Source: Streptomyces viridochromogenes
GTDB taxonomy: Bacteria; Actinomycetota; Actinomycetes; Streptomycetales; Streptomycetaceae
NCBI RefSeq assembly: GCF_001270495.1
Contig: NZ_LGUR01000162.1
Coordinates: forward strand, 1-64,000
Reading direction: 5' to 3'
Length of the DNA stretch: 64,000 bases
Shown: in pieces, positions 34,633-52,003 of the stretch
Layout: the number at the start of each line of letters is the position of its first letter
Numbering within the stretch: the first letter of the stretch is position 1
Made by a program: the position numbers and the translations under genes
Notes under the pieces: model-generated
Told to the model about the DNA's origin: nothing
Database searches by the model: none
The model's input: only the letters and a program-made list of their open reading frames with translations

Positions 34633-35748
34633 GTGACACAGGTGACCGTGCATGGGCTCTCCCGTACCGAAGCCCGCCGCATCGCCGTGCGCGCCCAGCT
34701 GCTGGACGGATCCCGGCCCAGTGGGCTGCTGGACGTGGTACGACGACTGACCCTGCTGCAGATCGACCCGACCGCCGCCATCGCGCCCAACGCCGACCTC
34801 GTGGCGTGGAGCCGGCTCGGGTCCTCGGGTTACGCACGGGCCGATCTGAGCGCCGCGTTGGCGGACCGGAGCCTGCTGGAGTTGCAGGCGATGATCCGGC
34901 CCGGTGAGGATCTCGCGCTGTACCGCGCCGAGATGGCCCAGTGGCCGGAGCGGGGGACGCCGTCCTCCTGGCGTGAGTATCACCGCACATGGGTGGGGGC
35001 CAACGACTCCTGCCGCCGGGACATACTCGACCGGCTCGGCGCCGCGGGGCCGCTGCCCTCCCGCGAGCTGCCCGACACCTGCGCACTGCCGTGGAAGTCG
35101 AGCGGGTGGAGCAACGACCGCAATGTCACCAAGCTCCTGGAGCTCATGGTGCAGCGCGGCGAGGTCGCCGTGGCGGGACGCAGCGGCGGTGACCGGCTGT
35201 GGGACCTGGCCGAGCGGGTCTACCCCGCCGCGCCCGCGGTCCCCGTCGAGGAGGCGCTGCGCATCCGGGACGAGCGGCGGTTGCGGGCGTTGGGCATCGC
35301 CCGTGCGCGGGGCCCGGAGTGCCAGGTCGAGCCGGCGGACGTGGGGGAGGCCGGTGAGCCGGCCGTCGTCGAGGGCGTGCGGGGCGAGTGGCGTGTGGAT
35401 CCGGCCCAGTTGGGGCTGGCCTTCGAGGGACGGGCGGCGCTGCTGTCACCCTTCGACCGGCTCGTGCACGACCGCAAGCGCACCGTCGAGCTGTTCGCGT
35501 ACGAGTACCAGCTGGAGATGTACAAGCCCGCGGCCAAGCGCCGCTGGGGGTACTTCGCGCTCCCGATCCTGTACGGCGACCGGCTCGTCGGAAAACTCGA
35601 CGCCACCGCCGACCGCAAGGGCGGGCTGCTGCGTGTCGACACGATCCACCAGGACGTGCCGTTCACCGAGCCCATGAGCGCGGAGATCCGCCGGGAGACA
35701 GCAGACCTGGCCCGCTGGCTCGAGCTGGAACTCGTGCTGCCTTCCTAG
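34633..35748 (+). CDS. Winged-helix DNA-binding (YcaQ-like) protein
   Basis: This 371-aa protein matches the winged-helix crosslink-repair family: LSRTEARRIAVRAQLLDG at the N-terminus, LTLLQIDPTAAIAPNADLVA, and LLSPFDRLVHDRKRTVELFA with the conserved PFDRL motif. Bacterial YcaQ/AlkX members unhook DNA interstrand crosslinks and are common near toxin or antibiotic genes in Streptomyces. The QxD catalytic pair of the DNA glycosylase branch may correspond to LQIDP near residue 43. No neighbour gives further clues. Confidence 0.78.
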   Translation: MTQVTVHGLSRTEARRIAVRAQLLDGSRPSGLLDVVRRLTLLQIDPTAAIAPNADLVAWSRLGSSGYARADLSAALADRSLLELQAMIRPGEDLALYRAEMAQWPERGTPSSWREYHRTWVGANDSCRRDILDRLGAAGPLPSRELPDTCALPWKSSGWSNDRNVTKLLELMVQRGEVAVAGRSGGDRLWDLAERVYPAAPAVPVEEALRIRDERRLRALGIARARGPECQVEPADVGEAGEPAVVEGVRGEWRVDPAQLGLAFEGRAALLSPFDRLVHDRKRTVELFAYEYQLEMYKPAAKRRWGYFALPILYGDRLVGKLDATADRKGGLLRVDTIHQDVPFTEPMSAEIRRETADLARWLELELVLPS

Positions 35749-35840
35749 GACCTGCACCACCGACCACCTGCCGTGGTACTCGGTTCGTGCCGGGCGTCCG
35801 CTCCCGGCGACCGCGCACCCGGATCCGCCGGACAACATGG

Positions 35841-35877
35841 CTCTGCCCCGGCAGGCGGTACGCCGACCGGGGCAGAG
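35841..35877. terminator. Bidirectional terminator between the winged-helix gene and icd
   Basis: CTCTGCCCCGG (35841-35851) and CCGGGGCAGAG (35867-35877) form a perfect 11-bp stem; the loop contains a second small stem. It lies between convergent genes. Confidence 0.75.
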
Positions 35878-35908
35878 ACACTTCAGCGGGCCTGTCGGGC
35901 CCCTGGCG

Positions 35909-38266
<2,358 letters not shown>

Positions 38267-38293
38267 TCAGTGCAACCTGATCGCCTGATCCCA

Positions 38294-38333
38294 CAGTCAT
38301 GTAGGGAGATCACCAGTCATACAGGGAGATCAC
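38294..38333. repeat. Tandem 20-bp direct repeat upstream of the M1 peptidase gene
   Basis: CAGTCATGTAGGGAGATCAC (38294-38313) is followed at once by CAGTCATACAGGGAGATCAC (38314-38333), 18 of 20 identical. The 20-bp period equals about two helical turns, so both units would face the same side of DNA. They end 50 bp before ATG 38384 and may be regulator sites. Confidence 0.7.
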
Positions 38334-38383
38334 CGATCCGGCGGCCGGCCCTGACCACCCGGCCGCCCCAGCGAAAGCGGACC

Positions 38384-39949
38384 ATGAGATATCGCAGCAG
38401 AGTGACGGCCCCCGCGGCCGCCCTGATCGGCACGGCGGCGGCCCTGACCGCGGCCCCCTCCGCCCTCGCGGCACCGACGCACACGGGGACGTCGGCCGCC
38501 AGGACCTCCGGCACCCCGGGTCCCGAGACCCTCGGCGACCCCGTCTTCCCCGACCTCGGCAACGACGGCTACCGGGTCGCGGCCTACCACCTCGACTTCT
38601 CCTACGACGCCACGACCCGGCTGGTCGACGCCACCGCCACCCTGAAGATCCGCACCACCCAGGCCCTGACCCGCTTCTCCCTCGACGCCCTCGGCCTCGA
38701 CATCCGCGCCGTCCGCGTCGGCGGCCGCACGGCCACCTACGAGCAGGTGGCCGAGAAGCTGCGCATCACGCCCGCACGGACCCTCCCGGCCAAGTCCTCG
38801 GTCACCGTCTGCGTCGAGTACTCGGCGGATCCTGGCCGTGATCTGCCCCACACCGGATGGGTCGCCACGCCGGACGGGTTCGCGGCGTTCCCCCAGCCGA
38901 ACTCGGCCCACACCGTCTTCCCCTGCAACGACCACCCCTCCGACAAGGCGGACTTCTCCTTCCGCCTCACCGTCCCCGGCGGAGTGCGGGGCGTGGCGAC
39001 CGGCCTGCTCGTGCGCACCGAGAGCCTGTCGGGCGGCCGTACGGCGTACACGTACCGCTCCCGCGAGCCCATCGCCACGGAGCTGGTGCAGATCACCGTC
39101 GGCGACTACGTGGTGAAGGAACGGCAGGGCCCGCACGGTCTCCCGCTGCGCGACGTCGTCCCGACGGCACGCGCCGCGGCGCTGGAACCGGCGCTCGCGC
39201 TGACGCCGGGCCTGGTGACATGGCTGGAGGCGCGGCTCGGCGCGTACCCCTTCGAGACGTACGGACTGCTGCCCTGCAACACCGACGTCCCGGAGCCGTT
39301 CGCCTTCATCGGTCTGGAGACCCAGACCCTCACCATCTACCGGCCGAACTATCTGCTCCAGGAGGAGAAGAAGATCGGCTCGCACATGATGCACGAGCTG
39401 GTCCACTCCTACTTCGGCAACAGCGTCAGCCCCGCCACCTGGGCCGACCTGTGGCTGAACGAGGGGCACGCCGACTTCTACGGACTGCTCTACCGCTACG
39501 AGCGTGGCTGGCCGGACTCCCTGGGCATGACCACCCTGGAAGCCCGGATGAAGAACACCTACGCGCAGGGCGACCAGTGGCGCCACAACTGGGGGCCGGT
39601 CGCGGCGCCGAACGCGGTGAACCTGTTCGAGAGCCAGCGCTATCTGGGCGGCGTCCTGGTCCTGTACGCGCTGCGGAACCTTGTCGGCGAGCAGGCCTTC
39701 AACGCCCTTGAGCGCGCCTTCCTCGCCCGGTACCGCAACGCCTCGGCGTCGACGGAGGACTACATCGCCGTCGCCTCGGAGGTCTCGGGCCGGGATCTGT
39801 CAGGGTTCCTGCGGGACTGGCTGTACGGCACGAAGACGCCGCGGATGCCCGGGCATCCGGACTGGACGGTCACCCCGGTGAACCCGTCGCTCGCCGCGCC
39901 GCACAGCCGCAAGGGCGGCCACCACCACGAGAACTCGGCCACCCTCTAG
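38384..39949 (+). CDS. Secreted M1-family zinc aminopeptidase
   Basis: This 521-aa protein has an N-terminal Sec signal (AALIGTAAALTAAPSALAAP) and an M1 fold. The zinc site is HELVH (about residues 336-340) with the distant Glu in LWLNEGHADFY. The substrate-binding region FIGLETQTLTI replaces the usual GxMEN. It is shorter than PepN-type enzymes and lacks the large C-terminal helical domain, as do many secreted actinobacterial members. It is divergent from icd; two 20-bp repeats lie in its promoter region. It likely helps extracellular peptide degradation. Confidence 0.87.
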   Translation: MRYRSRVTAPAAALIGTAAALTAAPSALAAPTHTGTSAARTSGTPGPETLGDPVFPDLGNDGYRVAAYHLDFSYDATTRLVDATATLKIRTTQALTRFSLDALGLDIRAVRVGGRTATYEQVAEKLRITPARTLPAKSSVTVCVEYSADPGRDLPHTGWVATPDGFAAFPQPNSAHTVFPCNDHPSDKADFSFRLTVPGGVRGVATGLLVRTESLSGGRTAYTYRSREPIATELVQITVGDYVVKERQGPHGLPLRDVVPTARAAALEPALALTPGLVTWLEARLGAYPFETYGLLPCNTDVPEPFAFIGLETQTLTIYRPNYLLQEEKKIGSHMMHELVHSYFGNSVSPATWADLWLNEGHADFYGLLYRYERGWPDSLGMTTLEARMKNTYAQGDQWRHNWGPVAAPNAVNLFESQRYLGGVLVLYALRNLVGEQAFNALERAFLARYRNASASTEDYIAVASEVSGRDLSGFLRDWLYGTKTPRMPGHPDWTVTPVNPSLAAPHSRKGGHHHENSATL

Positions 39950-39964
39950 GCATGTTGGGGTAGG

Positions 39965-41062
39965 TCAGTCGAGGCGGACGGGGGCCACCACCTCGTCCGC
40001 CTCGTCGGGGACGCGCTGCTGCGGTATGGCCACCGTCCCCTGCTGGATCGCCACGGTGCGCGTCGGCGCGGGGATGCGGATGCCCTCCTTGCGGTACCGC
40101 CGGTGCAGGCGCTTGATGAACTCGTGCTTGATCCGGTACTGGTCGCTGAACTCGCCGACGCCCAGGATCACGGTGAAGCCGATCCGGGAGTCGCCGAAGG
40201 TGTGGAAGCGGATGATCGGCTCGTGGTCCGGTACGGCCCCCTCGACCTCGGCCATCACCTCGCCGATGACGTCGTTCGTCACCCGCTCGACGTGGTCCAG
40301 GTCGCTGTCGTAGGCCACGCCGACCTGGACCAGGATCGTCAACTGCTCCTCGGGGCGCATGTAGTTGGTCATGTTCGTCTTCGCGAGCTCCCCGTTGGGG
40401 ATCACGACCAGGTTGTTGGACAGATTGCGGACCGTCGTCTGGCGCCAGTTGATGTCCTCGACGTAGCCCTCCTCGCCGCTGCTCAGCCGGATGTAGTCGC
40501 CGGGCTGGACGGTCTTGGAGGCGAGGATGTGGATGCCCGCGAAGAGATTGGCGAGCGTGTCCTGAAGGGCGAGCGCCACCGCCAGACCACCGACGCCCAG
40601 GGCAGTCAGCAGCGGCGCTATCGAGATGCCCAGGGTCTGCAGAACCACCAGGAAGCCGATGGCCAGGATCAGGATCCGGGTGATGTTGACGAAGATCGTG
40701 GCCGACCCGGCGACACCGGGCCGGGACTGGGTGACCGTCCGCATCAGTCCGGCGATCCCGCGGGCCACCGCCAGCGTCACGACGAAGATGAGCAGCACGG
40801 TCAGGGTCTGGTTGACGTTGTGCTGGACCGTCCGGGTCAGCGGCAGCGCCGCGCCTGCGGAGGCAGCGCCGGCGAGGAAGGCCGCCCACGGCACCACGGT
40901 CCGCAGGGTGTCCACGATGAGGTCGTCGCCGCTCCAGCGGGTGCGGTCGGCGTGCTTGCCCAGCCAGCGCAGCAGCATCCGCAGCAGGAAGGCGGCGAGC
41001 AGCCCCGCGGCCACCGCGATTCCGGCGATGACCAGGTCGTCCACGGTGAGCGCCCGGTTCAC
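39965..41062 (-). CDS. Mechanosensitive ion channel, MscS family
   Basis: This 365-aa protein has four hydrophobic segments, the pore-lining helix ALGVGGLAVALALQDTLANLFAG, and the beta-domain start GDYIRLSSGEEGYVEDINWRQ. The C-terminal vestibule extends to residue 340. GTG 41062 follows GGAGG by 6 nt. MscS channels open under membrane tension to relieve osmotic downshock. It is convergent with the M1 peptidase gene, with only 15 nt between stops. Confidence 0.92.
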   Translation of the reverse strand: MNRALTVDDLVIAGIAVAAGLLAAFLLRMLLRWLGKHADRTRWSGDDLIVDTLRTVVPWAAFLAGAASAGAALPLTRTVQHNVNQTLTVLLIFVVTLAVARGIAGLMRTVTQSRPGVAGSATIFVNITRILILAIGFLVVLQTLGISIAPLLTALGVGGLAVALALQDTLANLFAGIHILASKTVQPGDYIRLSSGEEGYVEDINWRQTTVRNLSNNLVVIPNGELAKTNMTNYMRPEEQLTILVQVGVAYDSDLDHVERVTNDVIGEVMAEVEGAVPDHEPIIRFHTFGDSRIGFTVILGVGEFSDQYRIKHEFIKRLHRRYRKEGIRIPAPTRTVAIQQGTVAIPQQRVPDEADEVVAPVRLD

Positions 41063-41428
41063 CGGTCACCTCCGGGGAGAAACGCTGCGGCGAACCCCTG
41101 AGGGCTTGTCCCAGCCGACGGCCGGATGTGAAGTCTCGTCACGTTGTCACCTGCTCGATTCCGCGATGTGCCGTCGCGCCGGCCACCCCATCCCCCGAGA
41201 CCGGCGCGAGGGCTCATCCTGCCGTATCGGGTACATGTGTTCGTGCCGGGATCGTCGGCGGGACGGCCGCATCGGTCGCTTTCGGGCATTCTCCCCCGGA
41301 CTCCCGCCACTGCCGAGGGCTCAACGGTCGCCGACCGGGGCTCGCTTGACGCTCGGGCGGCGCGCGAGGGTCGCTTCACGCTGTGCGCGCCCCGGGAGGA
41401 GGCGTGGGGCGGCGAGTGGCGAACCGTG
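41063..41428. other. Gene-free stretch between the MscS and crotonase genes
   Basis: No convincing gene on either strand. It should hold the MscS promoter. A GTCAC-GTT-GTCAC direct repeat occurs near 41138-41150; nothing else stands out. Confidence 0.5.
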
Positions 41429-42193
41429 TCAGACGTCCCTGAACGAGCCGTGTCGCCCGGCACCGGACGCGAAGCGGGTCGCGCCCTCCAGGCTCTCCGC
41501 CAGCACGCCCGTGCCGTACAGGAGTTCACCCCGCATCGCGCCCGCCTCGTCCAGCCCCTCCTGGTCGAGCACCGAGGCCCGGTCGGCGCGCAGACACGCC
41601 TGCGGGAACCGTGCGATCGTGGCGGCCAGCTCCTCCGCCTCGGCGCGGGCGCGCCCGGTCGGTACGACGCGGTTGGCGAGCCCCATGTCGTGGGCCTCGC
41701 TCGCCGGTACCGGACGGCCGGTGAGGATCATGTCCATCGCGCGGCTCGTGCCGATCAGCCGGGGCAGCCGGACCGTGCCCCCATCGATCAGCGGCACGCC
41801 CCACCGGCGGCAGAACACCCCGAAGACGGCGTCCTCCTCGGCGACCCGCAGATCGCACCACAACGCCAGCTCCAGGCCCCCGGCCACGGCGTGCCCGGCG
41901 ACCGCGGCGATCACCGGCTTCGACAGCCGCAGCCGGCTCGGCCCCATGGGACCGTCCCCGTCCTCGGTGACGTGGTTGCCCCGCTCCGTTCCCAGCGCCT
42001 TGAGGTCGGCGCCCGCGCAGAAGGTGCCGCCCTCACCCCACAGCACCGCCACCCGCGCCCCGTCGTCGGCGTCGAACTCCCGGAAGGCGGCGGCGAGTTC
42101 GGCCGCGGTGGGGCCGTCGACCGCGTTGCGGGCCTCGGGTCGGGAGAGGATGACGGTACTGATGTGTCCCTGGCGCTCGACGCGGACCGGCAT
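41429..42193 (-). CDS. Enoyl-CoA hydratase/isomerase (crotonase) family protein
   Basis: This 254-aa protein shows the crotonase features SRPEARNAVDGPTAAEL, the oxyanion segment GTFCAGADLKAL and PVIAAVAGHAVAGGLELALWCDLRVAEEDAVFG, with a Glu-containing GGTVRLPRLIG segment. ATG 42193 has GAAAGAGG upstream; an earlier start adds 11 poor residues. It likely acts in fatty acid or aromatic acyl-CoA breakdown. Its neighbours give no pathway. Confidence 0.9.
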   Translation of the reverse strand: MPVRVERQGHISTVILSRPEARNAVDGPTAAELAAAFREFDADDGARVAVLWGEGGTFCAGADLKALGTERGNHVTEDGDGPMGPSRLRLSKPVIAAVAGHAVAGGLELALWCDLRVAEEDAVFGVFCRRWGVPLIDGGTVRLPRLIGTSRAMDMILTGRPVPASEAHDMGLANRVVPTGRARAEAEELAATIARFPQACLRADRASVLDQEGLDEAGAMRGELLYGTGVLAESLEGATRFASGAGRHGSFRDV

Positions 42194-42242
42194 GGCGGGG
42201 CCTCTTTCGATGGTCGGACCCCGCACGTTACTGAGCGGTCAC

Positions 42243-42299
42243 ATGACCCACCACCGGAACCGACCGGTCAGATGACCCACTACCGGAACCGACCGTCAG
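42243..42299. repeat. Tandem duplication of about 28 bp
   Basis: ATGACCCACCACCGGAACCG at 42243 recurs as ATGACCCACTACCGGAACCG at 42272; the copies extend for 29 and 28 nt with one substitution and one deletion. The second copy runs to the stop codon of the leftward membrane-protein gene, so the duplication lies just past its end. It may be a simple slippage product. Confidence 0.65.
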
Positions 42300-43261
42300 A
42301 TCACCTTCCACCGCACCAGCGCACCCAGCGTCAACGCCCCCGGCAGCAGCGGCAGCCACACCGTGATGATCCGGTACGCCAGCACCACCGCCGTCGCCAC
42401 CGCCACCGGGCCGCCCGCCGCCACCAGCGCCACGATCAGCGCCGCCTCCACCGAGCCGAGCCCTCCCGGGGTGGGCACCAGGGCGACGGCGACGGTCGCC
42501 GCGAGGTACGCGAGCGCCATGTGGGCCGGCGGCACCGGCAGCCCCAGGGCGAGCCCGACCAGGACCAGCCCGGCCGCCTGGAGCACGGGAAAGGCCAGCG
42601 AACCGCCCCACAGGGCCAGTGCCCGGGACGGACGGGTGTGCACCGAGCGCGCCTCGTCCAGGGCGGTACGCAGGAAGGAGAACACGGCGGTGCGCAGCCG
42701 CCGTACGAGTGCGAATACGGCCACCACCGCGACCGCCGCCGCACCGATGGCCAGCAGCAGCGGGCCCCAGGCCCCGTCCGGCAGGAGCGGCCCGAGGCGC
42801 AGCGCGTGCGGGAAGGCGATCAGCAGCGCGGCCAGCAGGCCGACCCGTGCCACGCTCTCCGCGAGCAGATACAGCGCCAGCGCGGCCGAGGAACGGGCGA
42901 GTGGCAGCCCGCACACCGTCATGAAGCGCAGGTTGACCGCGCTCGCGCCCAGCCCGGTCGGCAGCAGGTGGTTGGCCGAGCCCGCCGCGAACTGGGTGAC
43001 GAGCAGCCGGAGTCTGGGCAGCCGGTCGACCACGGCTCCCTGCCGGGTCACCGCCGCCGCGACCCAGGTCAGGCAGGTGGCGCCGGCCGCGGCGAGCAGC
43101 CACGGCCACTTGGCCGACGCCATATGGCCGATGCCCTCGGCGAGCACGGACCGGTGCCGCACCGCGACCACGACGACGAGGACGAGCGGAAGCAGGCACA
43201 GTATCTGGCGGAGCGGGAGACGCCTGAGAAGGCGTCCCGCGGGGAGTCGAACGGCTGTCAC
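42296..43261 (-). CDS. Lysylphosphatidylglycerol synthase-like transmembrane protein (UPF0104/YbhN type)
   Basis: This 321-aa protein has about eight hydrophobic helices and the family motif region LLPTGLGASAVNLRF followed by VPTPGGLGSVEAALI near the C-terminus. It corresponds to the membrane flippase part of MprF without the aminoacyl transferase domain. GTG 43261 has GGAGAG about 12 nt upstream. It is divergent from the SoxR-controlled ABC exporter gene. A lipid or polyprenyl-linked transport role is possible, but no substrate is known. Confidence 0.85.
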   Translation of the reverse strand: MTAVRLPAGRLLRRLPLRQILCLLPLVLVVVVAVRHRSVLAEGIGHMASAKWPWLLAAAGATCLTWVAAAVTRQGAVVDRLPRLRLLVTQFAAGSANHLLPTGLGASAVNLRFMTVCGLPLARSSAALALYLLAESVARVGLLAALLIAFPHALRLGPLLPDGAWGPLLLAIGAAAVAVVAVFALVRRLRTAVFSFLRTALDEARSVHTRPSRALALWGGSLAFPVLQAAGLVLVGLALGLPVPPAHMALAYLAATVAVALVPTPGGLGSVEAALIVALVAAGGPVAVATAVVLAYRIITVWLPLLPGALTLGALVRWKVI

Positions 43262-43343
43262 ATTCGGAGAGGCTCTCCACGCCGCGCCAACGCCGGGTTG
43301 CGGCAGTGGAGACGGCGGCTTACGGACCGGCTGCGGATGACAG

Positions 43344-43374
43344 TTGACCTCAAGGTCGCTTGAGGTTCTACGGT
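43344..43374 (+). promoter_or_regulatory. SoxR-type promoter and operator of the ABC exporter gene
   Basis: CCTCAAG-GTCG-CTTGAGG (43348-43365) matches the SoxR box CCTCAAG-N4-CTTGAGG exactly. It lies between -35 TTGACC (43344-43349) and -10 TACGGT (43369-43374), with a 19-bp spacer, the elongated layout typical of MerR-family activation. The -10 ends 7 nt before ATG 43382, so the mRNA is probably leaderless. Confidence 0.85.
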
Positions 43375-43381
43375 CCACTCC

Positions 43382-49445
<6,064 letters not shown>

Positions 49446-49456
49446 CCCGACGTGAC

Positions 49457-49485
49457 CGGGGTCTCGGTGTGCTGCCGGGACCCCG
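49457..49485 (+). terminator. Terminator after the beta-galactosidase gene
   Basis: CGGGGTCTCGG and CCGGGACCCCG pair over 11 positions with one G-U wobble around a 7-nt loop, 12 nt after the stop codon, followed by TTG. Confidence 0.7.
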
Positions 49486-49879
49486 TTGCGTACTCCGGAC
49501 GCGCCCGCGCACACAGAGCCCTTGACCTGGCGACCAGGCAGGGAGCCGACCACTCGGAGCGCTCAATGCTGCGCGGTATGTTCAAGTCGAAGATCATGCG
49601 TTTGGGTGTTTTCGCAGGTCAGGCCAATCCTCACCGGGTTCGGGTCAGTAAATGGTCAGCATCGGGCCGGAGGGTTCTGGCTTGCAGCGGCTCCGGACCG
49701 GTGGATGGTGAGATGGCGAGATGAGGTCGACGGTGATGTCCGTCGTCAGGTGAAGCTCCTTGCGCCTCACCGAGGCGGGTATTTCCGTTGCCATTGGGGA
49801 TGTGCGCTCGGTCGGTCTTCCAGTTGCTGGTCTCGTCGTAGGAGACGGCCCACGCCCCGGAGGACAGCGGGGCGTCCAA

Positions 49880-50290
49880 GAGGTGTCCGTCCAACGGCCC
49901 TCACTGTTCCGCGTCTCGCCCGCGACGGTGTGCCGGGTGATTCAAAGGCTCGGCCCTCTACTGGCCATCGAGCCGGCCCGGGCCGTGCACAGCTCGGTCG
50001 AACGGTTACGGATCGTGGACGGCACCCTCATCCTGGTGCTGACCGCACCATGGGTGCCTCCTCCCGCAACTACCGGTTCTCGGTGAACGTGCGGGTTGTC
50101 GTGGACGCGGAGACCCGTCGTGTGGTGGCGACGGCGCGTCCGGTGCCGGGCACCGCGGACGCCGAAGCGTGGCGGGACTCGGGCCTGTCCGCGCACCGCG
50201 ATGGGGCGACGGTGCTCGGTGACGGCGCCTGCAAAGAATGGGCGGTCAGCGCCGCGACCGGCCCCCGCTGGTCGGGGCTGGTCGCCCAGA
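49880..50290 (+). mobile_element. Decayed insertion sequence: DDE transposase fragments
   Basis: One frame gives FRVSPATVCRVIQRLGPLLA and LRIVDGTLILVLTA; a second frame, beginning near 50048, gives ASSRNYRFSVNVRVVVDAET and DAEAWRDSGLSAHRDGATVL then GDGA. Together these match the middle of IS5-like (DDE_Tnp_4) transposases of Streptomyces, including the first catalytic Asp in VDGTL. The frames are shifted near 50045, and both ends of the gene are missing. No clear terminal inverted repeats were found. It separates the beta-galactosidase from the GH43 operon. The rest of 49486-50498 shows no gene. Confidence 0.7.
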
Positions 50291-50498
50291 CGCAGCCGGC
50301 CGATGGAGCAAAACCCGGCGAGCCGCTGACGGTGCGCCAGGATCCGCTCGGGGCGTCGCTGAGCCTGCGGTCGGCTGAACAGGTTCTCCGGGGCGACAGG
50401 TCAGGAGGCCCGCGATCCGGTCCAGCCGATGCACGACCCGCGGCGCACCTCGTGAGGCAGAGTCCGGGGCAAGGGAGTACGTCCGTCACGCGGCGGAG

Positions 50499-51989
50499 TC
50501 ATGCGCGCTGTTCGGCGAACCGGACCCGCCGGACAAGGACCTCCCGCGACTCGGTCCACACACCGACCAGGCGCCCGGTGAACCCGCCCGCCACTTCGGT
50601 GGAGAGATAGCGTCCGTCCAGGCGGACGAGAGCATCGGCGCCGCTTCCGTCACCGATGCCCAGTTCGATGTCGTCCGGCCCGCTCCAGGTCGGCTCCGTG
50701 GACCGGATGCGGAGGGTGACAGGGGCGTCGGGCAGCGGGCGGGAGCCGAGAACTGTCTGGATCTGTCCGATACGTGCGATGGCCGTGACTTCGCCGTCGG
50801 CGACGCGCAGCCCGTACCAATGAGCACCATCAAGCCGTAGCGCGACGGTGAAGGCACCCTCCCCCGGATCGACGAGGAAGTCGGCCTCCCAGTGGTCTCC
50901 GCCGACCCGGGTGAACAGGCCCGAGGGCTCACCGTTCTCGCTCGGTGCGTGACCCACGACCATCCCGTCCGGCGCGCGGCGGACGAAGCGGTCGGGACGC
51001 TCGCCGGGCGAGACCCACCTGAGATGCAGTTGGGGCGCGGAGAAGTCGTCCTCGAAGTCCCGCTGCCCGGTGGGGACGCGCACGCTCGCCGACGCGAAGT
51101 GCGGCCAGTCGTCCACCCAGGAGACGTCGGCGAGAAACGTCTCACGCCCGTTCACATGGAACCGGGGACTACGGCCTCGGGGCCGTGTGCCGAGATACAC
51201 CGCCGCCCACGTCCCGTCGGGGCGCTCGACGAGATCGGCATGACCGACGTTCTGGACGGCATGCGCCGTGCTGCGGTGGGTGAGGACCGGATTGTGCGCG
51301 GCAGTCTCGAACGGCCCTCGTGGGCTGCGGGAGCGCGCGACCGACACCACGTGGCCCCGGTCGGTGCCGCCTTCGGCGATCACCAGGTACCACCAGCCGT
51401 CGCGCCGGTACAGATGCGGTCCTTCGGAATGGGCGAGGCCGGTACCGTGCCAGATCCACCGCGGCTGCTCGAGGGCCACACCCCGCTCCAGATCGACCGC
51501 GACCTGCCTGATGCCGATCTCGGTCTCCGACCACGAGCAGTAGGTGACCAGGCACGTTCCCTCGTCGTCCCAGACCAGGTCCGGGTCGATGCCGTCGAGT
51601 TCGGTCAGGCACACCGGCGCGGACCACGGCCCGGCCGGGTCGCTCGCGTGGCAGATCTGATGACCCCCGCGAGCGTCGTCGATGTTTGTGGTGATCAGCC
51701 AGAATCGGCCCTCGTGGTGGCGCAGGGTCGGGGCGTAGACGCCGCGGCTCGACGGCGACCGGCCGGCGGGGAACTGATCCTCCCGCGTCAGGGCGTTGCC
51801 GATCTGACGCCAGGACACCAGGTCCCGGGAATGCCAGATCGGGATGCCGGGACTGTACTCGAACGATGAATTCGCCAGAAAGAAGTCCCCTCCGACCCGG
51901 CACACCGATGGATCGGGGTACATCCCCGACAAGATCGGGGTGGTCGCAGCATCTGCGCTGCTGCCGTCCTCAGGCAGTATCGAACTCAT
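50499..51989 (-). CDS. Glycoside hydrolase family 43 (beta-xylosidase/arabinofuranosidase type)
   Basis: This 496-aa protein has the five-bladed propeller motifs of GH43: catalytic base Asp26 in YPDPSVC, pKa-modulating Asp in DGIDPDLVWDD, and acid Glu189 in HSEGPHLYRRDGWWYL. A C-terminal concanavalin-like domain starts near residue 315 (FEDDFSAPQLHLRWVSP). No signal peptide is present, so it would act on imported oligosaccharides. GAGGAAAG precedes ATG 51989. It is the last gene of the Gfo/Idh-PmoA-cupin-GH43 operon, 14 nt after the cupin gene. Xylose- or arabinose-containing substrates are likely. Confidence 0.9.
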   Translation of the reverse strand: MSSILPEDGSSADAATTPILSGMYPDPSVCRVGGDFFLANSSFEYSPGIPIWHSRDLVSWRQIGNALTREDQFPAGRSPSSRGVYAPTLRHHEGRFWLITTNIDDARGGHQICHASDPAGPWSAPVCLTELDGIDPDLVWDDEGTCLVTYCSWSETEIGIRQVAVDLERGVALEQPRWIWHGTGLAHSEGPHLYRRDGWWYLVIAEGGTDRGHVVSVARSRSPRGPFETAAHNPVLTHRSTAHAVQNVGHADLVERPDGTWAAVYLGTRPRGRSPRFHVNGRETFLADVSWVDDWPHFASASVRVPTGQRDFEDDFSAPQLHLRWVSPGERPDRFVRRAPDGMVVGHAPSENGEPSGLFTRVGGDHWEADFLVDPGEGAFTVALRLDGAHWYGLRVADGEVTAIARIGQIQTVLGSRPLPDAPVTLRIRSTEPTWSGPDDIELGIGDGSGADALVRLDGRYLSTEVAGGFTGRLVGVWTESREVLVRRVRFAEQRA

Positions 51990-52003
51990 TCGAAACGCTT
52001 TCC

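Noticed and set aside
51990..52003. GAAAGCGTTTC before the GH43 start as a LacI/CRE-type operator
   Set aside because: It overlaps the GAGGAAAG ribosome site inside an operon, differs from the GTGAACGWTCAC sites, and no second copy was found at the locus promoters.
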